A DNA stretch of 32,110 bases from assembly GCA_902622985.1 (NCBI GenBank), contig CACNSH010000010.1:1-32110 (forward strand), given 5' to 3'. Every line of letters starts with the position of its first letter. Position 1 is the first letter of the stretch. This stretch comes from an uncultured Pelagibacteraceae bacterium. GTDB taxonomy: Bacteria; Pseudomonadota; Alphaproteobacteria; Pelagibacterales; AG-422-B15. Of the stretch, positions 23,815 through 30,786 are shown in pieces. The notes under the pieces are model-generated. The model made no database searches, was not told where the DNA came from, and was given only the letters and a program-made list of their open reading frames with translations. The position numbers and the translations under genes were made by a program.

Positions 23815-24575
23815 CGGACATTTTAGTTAGTAAAGACGATGGACAAGTTGTAACGCTCACTCTTAATGATGCACCAGCAAATTGCCTAACCATGGAAATG
23901 ATGTCAGCAATTAAAATGGAGATAGATCGTGTAAATCAATCCAAAGATCACAAACTTATTATATTTGAAAGTTCAAATGAAAAAATCTTTTGTAGCGGAC
24001 ATAGTTTTAATGAAGTTCAAGAGATGATTAAAAATAATGATAAGAAATCACAAGAACTTCTATTTGCGGAGTGCTCTGAAATGTTAATGAAAATTAGAAC
24101 AAGTCCAAAGATTTTTGTTGCTAAGGTAAGAGGTATTGCAACTGCTGGCGGACTAGGATTAGTCAGTATAATGGATTGTGTTTTTAGTTCTAAATCAGCA
24201 AGATTTGCACTTGGTGGTATAAACTTTAATTTTGGGTGTCATCAACCGTCAGTATCTGTAGCCCGTGCAATATCTTCAAAAAATGTTATGGAATTATTAG
24301 TGAGCGGTCAGCCTCTTAATGCTCAAAGAGCACAAGAAGCAGGGCTCATCAACGAATATTTAGAAGATGACGAATTAGATAAAAGGGTTGAACTATTTTC
24401 TCAACAAGTTTGTTATCATACACCTGAAGTACTCGCGCTCACGAAAGAAACATTATACAAACAGTCAGCAATGAAAATTTCTGATGCTTACGATTTTGCA
24501 AGTAAAGCAATGGTTGAAAATCTACAAATGCCTGAAACCAAAAAAGGTATAGACACTTTTTTGAATAAAAACTAA
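23811..24575 (+). CDS. Enoyl-CoA hydratase/isomerase (crotonase) family protein, ECHDC3-like
   Basis: The 254-aa protein has the crotonase oxyanion-hole segments FCSGHSFNEV (60-69) and GIATAGGLGLVSIMDCV (108-124). The usual catalytic Glu positions after the RFA block are not present: the segment reads RFALGGINFNFGCHQPS, close to the ECHDC3 subgroup, whose reaction is poorly known. It therefore binds an acyl-CoA or related thioester, but standard hydration is doubtful. It overlaps the AlaX stop by ATGA and is the last gene of the 20607 unit. Its 3' end overlaps the convergent DMT exporter gene by 4 bp. Confidence 0.82.
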   Translation: MTDILVSKDDGQVVTLTLNDAPANCLTMEMMSAIKMEIDRVNQSKDHKLIIFESSNEKIFCSGHSFNEVQEMIKNNDKKSQELLFAECSEMLMKIRTSPKIFVAKVRGIATAGGLGLVSIMDCVFSSKSARFALGGINFNFGCHQPSVSVARAISSKNVMELLVSGQPLNAQRAQEAGLINEYLEDDELDKRVELFSQQVCYHTPEVLALTKETLYKQSAMKISDAYDFASKAMVENLQMPETKKGIDTFLNKN

Positions 24576-25474
24576 CGCTGAATTGAGAATTTTTCTGGTT
24601 GGATCTCTTTTTTTAGAGCAGTCTCACGTCTTAAAATAAATATTGCTGATAAGATAATAAATCCAGCACCGACATAAGTATTCCAGGCAGGTATCTCATT
24701 CCAAATCATATAACCAAATATTATTCCATAAATTAAGCTTAGATATTTCAAAGGTGTAACCAGAGAGACCTCAGCATGTTTAAATGCCGAGGTCAGAGCA
24801 AGGTTTCCAATTCCTCCAAAAATTCCAACTGCTGTTAAAATTCCAAGGTCAAACCAAGATACTGGTATTTTCCATCCTCCAAAAGGAATTGTAAATAATG
24901 ATGCAATGAAACCAAATAAAGTAAAATACCAAGCAATCAAATAGGATGGTTCGGTCTCACTTAATAAACGGATTGAAATCGATACCATCGCAAAGAATAC
25001 GCAAAATAAAATTGGTAATAACATGTAGACACTAAACTCACTGGATGTTGGATTGATTATGATCAAGACTCCAGCAAAACCAATCACAATTGCAATCCAT
25101 CTTCTTACTCTTACAAGTTCACCGAGTATAAATATTGACAGCAGCGTACTAAAAATTGGTGATGCAAACGTGAGACTTACAGTGGTTGCAAGGGGTAAAT
25201 AATGAAGACTTGCATAAACACAAAAAAGTGCAGCTGTTCCAGTGAATGCTCTAATAAACATCAAGCCGGGTTTAGTAGTATGAAAAAAATTACCCCACCT
25301 TTCTTTAGGCACAACAAGAAAAAGAGGGATCAAGCCCCCTATCATACGTGCCGCAATGACCATGCCTATTGAATATTCTGCAGTTGTCCATTTTACTGCA
25401 ATATCCATAATGCTGAAACCTGTAACAGATATCAGCATATAGAGCGCGCCCAACTTAATATTATTTCTGTTCAT
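24572..25474 (-). CDS. DMT-superfamily (EamA) transporter
   Basis: The protein is 300 aa from the ATG at 25474 (MNRNNIKLG). An upstream in-frame TTG at 25510 adds only 12 polar residues and is less likely. It has about ten hydrophobic helices in two EamA repeats: ISVTGFSIMDIAVKW and ARMIGG in the first, VGIFGGIGNLALTSAFKHAEVSLVTPLKYLSLIYG in the second. Members export amino acids, nucleosides or other metabolites, and no substrate can be assigned. It is divergent from the TerB/DnaJ gene by 47 bp. Confidence 0.85.
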   Translation of the reverse strand: MNRNNIKLGALYMLISVTGFSIMDIAVKWTTAEYSIGMVIAARMIGGLIPLFLVVPKERWGNFFHTTKPGLMFIRAFTGTAALFCVYASLHYLPLATTVSLTFASPIFSTLLSIFILGELVRVRRWIAIVIGFAGVLIIINPTSSEFSVYMLLPILFCVFFAMVSISIRLLSETEPSYLIAWYFTLFGFIASLFTIPFGGWKIPVSWFDLGILTAVGIFGGIGNLALTSAFKHAEVSLVTPLKYLSLIYGIIFGYMIWNEIPAWNTYVGAGFIILSAIFILRRETALKKEIQPEKFSIQR

Positions 25475-25521
25475 ATAGATTTTATTAAAATTTAGATTAT
25501 CATTAATCAATTTTTAAACCT

Positions 25522-26256
25522 ATGAACATTTGGAAATATTTAATAGCAGCTTCTTTGGGGAATATGATAGCAGGCCCTTTGGGCGCACTTGCATTTACTG
25601 CAGGTGCATACTTTCTTGGAAAGAAAACAAACTTTAGAAATCCTGGGGCTAACTTTAATAGTAATCAAGGTGTTTATGCTTTAGGGCTTGTTGTGCTCTG
25701 TGCAAAGTTGGCAAAAGCAGATGGAAGAGTCACTGACGATGAAATCAGAAAATTTAAAAAAATATTTAAAATACCTCAAGAAAATATGAAACAGGTTGGA
25801 GCAATATGGAAAGAAGCTGCACAAACCAGTGCAGGATTTGAACCTTACGCTCAGCAGTTAAGAGACACTTTTTACCGAACTCCACAAATGTTAGAGCAAG
25901 TCATATTAGGCCTCTTTGAAATTGGATATGCTGATCATGATTTATCGGCTCCAGAACTAAAATATATAAAAAAAGTTAGCCAGATTTTTGGAATTGATCA
26001 AGCAACGTTCAATAGATTAAGAAATTCTCGACCTGAATTTGTCAAAGAAGACCCGTACAAGGTGCTTGGTGTTTCTAAGTCTCAGACGTCTGCAGAAATA
26101 AAAAAAGTTTATAGAAATTTAGCTCGCAAAAATCATCCGGATATCGTTCGGGCAAAAGGCATTACTGATAAAAGCCTTATTCAAAAAGCAAAAGAAAACT
26201 TTCAGAGAATTAATGACGCATACGAACAAATTTTAAAAATTAGAGGTGAAAAGTAG
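25522..26256 (+). CDS. TerB-DnaJ domain co-chaperone (DjlA-like)
   Basis: The protein is 244 aa. The N-terminal hydrophobic, Gly/Ala-rich segment (about 7-33) probably anchors it in the inner membrane. A TerB-like helical domain follows (about 48-165: LCAKLAKADGRVTDDEI and GLFEIGYADHDLSAPE, both acidic). A C-terminal J domain (about 176-242) has the HPD tripeptide at 205-207, needed to stimulate DnaK ATPase. The order anchor-TerB-J is that of DjlA. It ends inside an intrinsic terminator. Confidence 0.88.
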   Translation: MNIWKYLIAASLGNMIAGPLGALAFTAGAYFLGKKTNFRNPGANFNSNQGVYALGLVVLCAKLAKADGRVTDDEIRKFKKIFKIPQENMKQVGAIWKEAAQTSAGFEPYAQQLRDTFYRTPQMLEQVILGLFEIGYADHDLSAPELKYIKKVSQIFGIDQATFNRLRNSRPEFVKEDPYKVLGVSKSQTSAEIKKVYRNLARKNHPDIVRAKGITDKSLIQKAKENFQRINDAYEQILKIRGEK

Positions 26257-26277
26257 GCAAAATTCCTATTCTTTTTT
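26252..26277 (+). terminator. Intrinsic terminator after the DjlA-like gene
   Basis: AGTAGG (26252-26257) pairs with CCTATT (26265-26270), including one G-U pair, over a 7-nt loop, followed by CTTTTTT (26271-26277). The stem includes the TAG stop codon (26254-26256). It is short but well placed. Confidence 0.5.
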
Positions 26278-26303
26278 ATCATTTTTAAATATGCATTTAG
26301 AGC

Positions 26304-26309
26304 TATAAT
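26304..26309 (+). promoter_or_regulatory. Putative -10 box of the 49-aa gene
   Basis: A perfect TATAAT lies 7 bp upstream of the ATG at 26316, which would make the +1 coincide with the start codon (leaderless). No good -35 is seen. Confidence 0.4.
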
Positions 26310-26315
26310 AACAGC

Positions 26316-26465
26316 ATGGAATTTTTAACGTTCATTGCTGTTTGTGTATTAATTTATCTTGTTTATTTAATTCGACAGGACTTTAAGGATCATTCTGTAA
26401 GGATTGAAAGTCAAATGCAGCGTGTTACTGAAGTTGTTATCAAGAACCAAGAAAAGCAAGAATAA
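26316..26465 (+). CDS. Small single-span membrane protein, 49 aa
   Basis: An ATG-started frame of 49 codons has one clear N-terminal hydrophobic helix (FLTFIAVCVLIYLVYLI, residues 3-19), then a charged amphipathic tail ending in KNQEKQE. The N-out/C-in pattern follows from the Arg/Lys right after the helix. A perfect TATAAT sits just upstream. I do not recognise a family. The composition (helix then heptad-like tail QMQRVTEVVIKNQ) resembles small bitopic proteins that oligomerise. The stop is directly followed, with no spare base, by the stop of the minus-strand 41-aa frame. Confidence 0.55.
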   Translation: MEFLTFIAVCVLIYLVYLIRQDFKDHSVRIESQMQRVTEVVIKNQEKQE

Positions 26466-26591
26466 TCACTTCTTTTTACTCCAATTATTACGTTTTCTAT
26501 TTCTAATCAAAGGTGGATACACACCTGTTGATAGATAAATTTTGACGAATCTAAGTTGTAAAAACCAAATTTTTTTTAACACTTCAATCAT
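26466..26591 (-). CDS. Small basic hypothetical protein, 41 aa
   Basis: An ATG-started frame of 41 codons encodes MIEVLKKIWFLQLRFVKIYL, then STGVYPPLIRNRKRNN and a Lys-rich end. The protein is strongly basic with an aromatic, amphipathic N-terminal helix, then a PP turn. It could be membrane-associated or bind nucleic acid; I do not recognise a family. Composition is protein-like and the frame exactly fills the space between the neighbouring genes, which supports it. Lack of a visible Shine-Dalgarno is normal here. It could still be a chance ORF. Confidence 0.4.
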   Translation of the reverse strand: MIEVLKKIWFLQLRFVKIYLSTGVYPPLIRNRKRNNWSKKK

Positions 26592-26650
26592 TATTTTTGA
26601 TAATGCATCTCATTCGCTCTTATTTCAATTCAATTTTTTTACAATTTGAC

Positions 26651-26656
26651 TATAAG
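26651..26656 (+). promoter_or_regulatory. Putative -10 box of pdxH
   Basis: TATAAG ends 7 bp before the ATG at 26664, again placing +1 at or next to the start codon. The TTGAC just before it is too close to be its -35. Weak. Confidence 0.35.
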
Positions 26657-26663
26657 TAAACTA

Positions 26664-27269
26664 ATGAGCATTGATATTTCTAATTACAACAACTGGTTAG
26701 ATGCGTGGAATGATTTTTACGAAAAAGAAAAGGAATTAGTAGAACTCGATCCTAATGCCGCGCTTGTATCTTCAGTCGATGCGGAAGGTAATCCAAACGC
26801 ACGCGTTATACTCATAAAAGATGTATCAAACAAAGGCTTTGTTTTTTACACAAACTATCAGTCTCAAAAAGGTAAGGAACTTTTCCATAATAATAAAGGA
26901 CACCTCACATGGTATAGTCGAGCGCAAGGGGTTTCTATTCGTATTCAAGGTGAAGTACAAAAGATTGATGCCTCAATTTCAGACAATTATTTTACATCTC
27001 GAGATCGCAACGCTCAAATTTCAGCAAGTATTTCTAAACAGTCAGAAACAGTTGAAAGTAGGGAAGTACTTGATGCTGAATTTAAAAAATTTGCAGATGA
27101 TTATGAAGGTAAAGAAATTCCCAGACCTGATCATTGGGGAGGAGTAATTATACAACCTGAAAAAGTAGAAGTCTGGAAAAGTAGAGACGATTATAAAACA
27201 AGACTTCACGACAGGATTGTCTTTACATTATCAAACGATCAATGGATTAAATCAAGACTTTATCCTTAA
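26664..27269 (+). CDS. pdxH: Pyridoxamine 5'-phosphate oxidase
   Basis: The 201-aa protein has the FMN-binding core NARVILIKDVSNKGFVFYTNY and SQKGKEL, then the C-terminal signature block WGGVIIQPEKVEVWKSRDDYKTRLHDRI ending in RLYP, which identifies PdxH clearly. It oxidises pyridoxamine/pyridoxine 5'-phosphate to PLP in the cytosol, completing the route that includes pdxA at the left end. The ATG at 26664 is chosen over a TTG at 26646. The stop shares one base with the next ATG (TAATG), so the CDF gene is coupled. Confidence 0.96.
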   Translation: MSIDISNYNNWLDAWNDFYEKEKELVELDPNAALVSSVDAEGNPNARVILIKDVSNKGFVFYTNYQSQKGKELFHNNKGHLTWYSRAQGVSIRIQGEVQKIDASISDNYFTSRDRNAQISASISKQSETVESREVLDAEFKKFADDYEGKEIPRPDHWGGVIIQPEKVEVWKSRDDYKTRLHDRIVFTLSNDQWIKSRLYP

Positions 27270-28198
27270 TGACTTACGCAAATATTTCTCAAAATGAGTA
27301 TGGAGAAAAAATAAAAAAATCTTCATTGATCACTCTCGGAGTTGTTCTTTTTTTAATTATTATTAAAGCAATTGCGTATTTTGCTACTGGATCAATTATA
27401 ATTTTGTCATTACTTGCAGATAGTTTTTTTGATCTCATTATCACTCTAACTACATTTACTTTAGTTAGAATCTCATTAAAGAAAAATACTAATGAATACC
27501 GTTTTGGTTACGGTAAAGCTGAAGCATTATCTGCTTTTATAGAGGGAATTATTATTTTACTAATTTCAATATTTATACTGTATATGGCCTACCAAAACTT
27601 TATTGATCCTGAAATTACAATTATTAATTCCGAAATAGCACTTATTGTTATTGCAATCTCAATATTTGCCACTCTTATGTTGGTGAGGTTTCAAACAAGA
27701 ATAATGAAAGACACGGCTTCATTAAGCGTAGAATCAGAAAAGCTTCATTACCTTAGTGATTTATTAACAAATATTGCAGCCTTTGTTGGAATTATGCTTG
27801 TAATGTTTGCTGATTTCTCAAGAGCAGATCCATTAATTGCCGCTTTAATTGCGATCTATATGATCTATACAACAATTGCTATTTTTCAAAAATCAATTGC
27901 TGTATTAATTGATCGTGAGATTGATGATGATCTCAAGTCTGAGATTTTTGACATTGTAAAAAGCCATAACAAAGTTCTTGGATTTCATGATGTTCGTACT
28001 CGTCAAAGTGGATCGAGTAAAGGAAAGTTTTTTATGCAAATGCACATTGAGGTGTCGGAGCATGTAAGCTTAGAAGAATCGCATAATATTGCTGATCAAG
28101 TAGAAGAAAACATACTTAATAAATTTCCAGATGCAGAAATAATTTTACATGTTGATCCAAGTAATGTTATTGAGGAAAAAGAGTTTGTTGATGCATAA
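27269..28198 (+). CDS. Cation diffusion facilitator metal exporter (FieF/YiiP-like)
   Basis: The 309-aa protein has about six transmembrane helices. The zinc-site residues of YiiP are kept: Asp51 and Asp55 in ADSFFD, His160 and Asp164 in HYLSD. The cytoplasmic C-terminal domain (about 210-300) has GFHDVRTRQSG and a final EIILHVDP, as in FieF. It exports Zn2+/Fe2+ or similar ions in exchange for protons; metal choice is not certain. It is translationally coupled to pdxH and overlaps the next gene by 8 bp. Confidence 0.92.
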   Translation: MTYANISQNEYGEKIKKSSLITLGVVLFLIIIKAIAYFATGSIIILSLLADSFFDLIITLTTFTLVRISLKKNTNEYRFGYGKAEALSAFIEGIIILLISIFILYMAYQNFIDPEITIINSEIALIVIAISIFATLMLVRFQTRIMKDTASLSVESEKLHYLSDLLTNIAAFVGIMLVMFADFSRADPLIAALIAIYMIYTTIAIFQKSIAVLIDREIDDDLKSEIFDIVKSHNKVLGFHDVRTRQSGSSKGKFFMQMHIEVSEHVSLEESHNIADQVEENILNKFPDAEIILHVDPSNVIEEKEFVDA

Positions 28199-28676
28199 AA
28201 TACTGATACCAATATTTCTTCTACTTTTTACAACATTATCAACCTCTTCATCTGACCTTCCTGTTCCTCGATGGGTTTCATTAAAAGGTGATGCCAACTT
28301 AAGAAAAGGCCCATTCCCTGAGGCCACAATTATTTATCGTTATCAACTTAAAGGTTATCCAATGGAGATTATTAGGGATATTGAAGGATGGCGACAGGTG
28401 CGTGACCCAAGAGATGGAGTAACTGGTTGGATGTCTCATATTCTTTTTTCAGGTAAAAGATATGCACTTACATCAAAAGAACCTTTCAGTTATGGATATG
28501 ATAAACCAAACAAAAACAAGATACTTGCTAAAATGGATCCTTTTGTTCATGCAAAAATTAATAAGTGTGACTCAAGTTGGTGTAGGATTACAATCAAAGA
28601 TGATGAGAAGGAAATTAAAGTTTGGATTGAAAAAAATAATTTACTAGGAGTATACCCTCACGAAATTATCAATTAA
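28191..28676 (+). CDS. Exported bacterial SH3-domain protein
   Basis: The 161-aa protein has a signal peptide (Lys, then ILIPIFLLLFTTL, ending near residue 20). Two SH3-like repeats follow: one around GDANLRKGPFPEATIIYRYQ with GWRQVRD and GWMSHILF, and a second around KMDPFVHAKINKCDSSWCRI and VWIEKNNLLG. It is probably periplasmic and may bind peptidoglycan or envelope partners; it belongs to the group annotated as COG3807-type SH3 proteins. The ATG at 28191 gives a clean signal peptide, whereas the upstream ATG at 28149 does not. It overlaps the CDF stop by 8 bp. Confidence 0.82.
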   Translation: MHKILIPIFLLLFTTLSTSSSDLPVPRWVSLKGDANLRKGPFPEATIIYRYQLKGYPMEIIRDIEGWRQVRDPRDGVTGWMSHILFSGKRYALTSKEPFSYGYDKPNKNKILAKMDPFVHAKINKCDSSWCRITIKDDEKEIKVWIEKNNLLGVYPHEIIN

Positions 28677-28685
28677 TATTTATTA

Positions 28686-29087
28686 ATGATAAGAATTTTC
28701 TCTGTTCTAATTTTATTTATCTCTAATTCGTTTGCAGATATACAAATAAGAAAACAAAATGACCTGTTTTGTTATGATGGCGATACATGCTATGTAATAT
28801 ATGAAGGAAAGAAAGATAAAGTTAGACTGCTTGATCTAGATACTCCTGAAATTTCAAATCCTAAATGTGAGAAAGAGTATATACTTGGGATTGAAGCTCG
28901 TGAGTACATTAACCAATTAATTTCAGAAGGAAAAAGAATTGAATTTGAAACCGAATACAATAGAGACTTTTTCGGTAGAATCTTGTCTTATATAATTGTA
29001 GATGGTGAAAATGTTTCAAAATTGATGGTCTCACACAGTTTAGGAGTCGTGTATGATAAAAATAATAAGAAAGACTGGTGTGAATGA
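28686..29087 (+). CDS. Secreted thermonuclease-like (SNase) nuclease
   Basis: The 133-aa protein has a signal peptide (residues 1-17, cut after SFA). The SNase fold has Asp31/Asp33 in CYDGDTCYV, and catalytic residues equivalent to staphylococcal Arg35, Glu43 and Arg87 at Arg47 (KVRLLDLDTPE), Glu55 and Arg98 (RDFFGRILSY). It is a calcium-dependent DNA/RNA nuclease of the periplasm or outside. Cys pairs (29/35, 61/132) could form disulphides. Its stop overlaps the next ATG by 4 bp. Confidence 0.9.
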   Translation: MIRIFSVLILFISNSFADIQIRKQNDLFCYDGDTCYVIYEGKKDKVRLLDLDTPEISNPKCEKEYILGIEAREYINQLISEGKRIEFETEYNRDFFGRILSYIIVDGENVSKLMVSHSLGVVYDKNNKKDWCE

Positions 29088-29365
29088 GTGAAGATAATAG
29101 CCTAGAGCGAGATATAGGAAAACTCAGTTATCTGTTAAATCAAATCAAAGAGCCAATTGTTTGCGTTAAGTGTTCTGATGAATTTATGACTGGCCAGACA
29201 GATTCAAAATCACTTCAGGATTACTCAAGAATCGATGTAGGTTTTACTGAGAGAGGCATTCAATTATGGTGCCAAAGACACCAAATAAATATTTGTCATA
29301 TAAATTTTAATGGGCAGAAACCAGAGGTTGATTTTAGATGCTTGGAGAAGAAGGAAATTAAATGA
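29084..29365 (+). CDS. Small Cys/His-rich hypothetical protein (possible zinc ribbon)
   Basis: The protein is 93 aa. Cys27-x2-Cys30 (CVKC) and Cys63-x2-His66, then Cys71-His72 (WCQRHQINICH) could make a zinc-ribbon-like site. The middle RIDVGFTERGIQLW and the final INFNGQKPEVDF look conserved in type, but I cannot name the family. It is joined by ATGA overlaps on both sides to the thermonuclease and exonuclease I genes, so a role with DNA degradation or repair is plausible but not shown. Confidence 0.7.
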   Translation: MSEDNSLERDIGKLSYLLNQIKEPIVCVKCSDEFMTGQTDSKSLQDYSRIDVGFTERGIQLWCQRHQINICHINFNGQKPEVDFRCLEKKEIK

Positions 29366-30786
29366 AATATATTTTCTGGGATCTCGAAACATCAACGTTG
29401 AATGCTGCCTATGGATCAATAATACAAGCAGCCGCAATTTGTACTGACGAAGATTTCAATATTTTGGACCAATTTGATTTAAGAGGTCGGATGAAGAAGG
29501 AATACCCTGTTCCATCAGCAAAAGCATTATTAGTAAATGGGGTTTCCATAGATCAATTAAAAAATCATGAAAATTCTAATTTTAGTTTGATTTCCCAAAT
29601 GCAAAGTAAATTTCTCTCCTGGGGCGAGTCGTTATTTATTGGATACAATTCAATATCATTCGATGACATGCATTTAAGACAATCTCTTTATCAATCAGCA
29701 CTTCCACCTTACATCACTAATACAAATGGAAATAAAAGAGGTGATGCAATGAAACTGCTTCATTCCGCTGCTGCCGTTTATCCAAATGCTTTTGTAAGAC
29801 CACTTGATGATGAAACAGGAAAAATAACTTTTAGACTTGAAAAATTTGCTGCAGCAAACGGCATAGAACACTCTAAAGCTCACGATGCTCTTTCAGATGT
29901 TGAAGCAACACTTGGTGTGTGTAAGCTTGTTAAAGAAAAATGTAATGATGTTTGGGAGAGTGCTCTTCAAACAGCTTCAAAGCAAGATGTGTATACATAT
30001 GTGAATCAAGATAAAGTATTTTGTGCAAGTCGATTTTTCAGAGGAAAAGAATATACGCATGGTCTTGCCTTTTTAACAAAAGATCCATCTTATGAAAACC
30101 ATGTCTATTGTTATGACTTAACTGTCGACCCTGATTATATTTTTGATCTAGATCGATCAGAACTAAAAAAGTTATTCAAAGGAAAAAATAAATGTTTTCA
30201 TATGATCAAAGCAAATGAGCAACCGATACTTTTAAATGAAGAATATTTGTATCGATCGGAAAACTATAAAGACCTTACGCCAGAACTTGTAAATGAGAGA
30301 ATGAAAAAAGTTAGGGGCAATAAGAATTTTATTGAGAAATTTACAAACTTACTACTTGATAAAGGGGAAGATAGAGAATTAACGCAAGATCAAACCGAAA
30401 AGCCAGTTGAAGAGCAGATATATAATGGCTTTCCAAGTTCCAAAGACAATTATTTGATGTCAGATTTTCACGCAGCAGAATGGGATAAAAAGTACGAAAT
30501 TGCAGAAAAAATTACTGATATTAGATCAAAAGAATTCGCAAAAAGGGTAATTTACAATGAAAAACCAGAATATTTGCCAAAGAAAGAAATTCAAAAAAGA
30601 GATAAGGAAGTAGCTGAAAAAATATTATCAATGGATAAATGTACATGGAATACTATTCCAGCGGCAATGACAGAAATTGATGATTTAAGAGAAAGTGATG
30701 ATGAAATTGACATGAATCGTTTAGAAGAAATAGATACCTACATTCAGGAGCTAGATGAATATCACAGAGGTAAACTAGATGGATAG
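29362..30786 (+). CDS. sbcB: Exodeoxyribonuclease I
   Basis: The protein is 474 aa, about the length of E. coli ExoI. The DEDDh exonuclease domain shows WDLETS near residue 7, NSISFDD near 95, and HSKAHDALSDVEAT near 170-183 for the acidic and His ligands. RLEKFAAANGI just before is an ExoI signature, and the C-terminal half has the family's SH3-like and helical parts. It degrades single-stranded DNA 3' to 5' in recombination and repair. It overlaps the upstream gene by ATGA and RmuC by 8 bp. ExoI is, from memory, much commoner in gammaproteobacteria than alphaproteobacteria. Confidence 0.9.
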   Translation: MKYIFWDLETSTLNAAYGSIIQAAAICTDEDFNILDQFDLRGRMKKEYPVPSAKALLVNGVSIDQLKNHENSNFSLISQMQSKFLSWGESLFIGYNSISFDDMHLRQSLYQSALPPYITNTNGNKRGDAMKLLHSAAAVYPNAFVRPLDDETGKITFRLEKFAAANGIEHSKAHDALSDVEATLGVCKLVKEKCNDVWESALQTASKQDVYTYVNQDKVFCASRFFRGKEYTHGLAFLTKDPSYENHVYCYDLTVDPDYIFDLDRSELKKLFKGKNKCFHMIKANEQPILLNEEYLYRSENYKDLTPELVNERMKKVRGNKNFIEKFTNLLLDKGEDRELTQDQTEKPVEEQIYNGFPSSKDNYLMSDFHAAEWDKKYEIAEKITDIRSKEFAKRVIYNEKPEYLPKKEIQKRDKEVAEKILSMDKCTWNTIPAAMTEIDDLRESDDEIDMNRLEEIDTYIQELDEYHRGKLDG

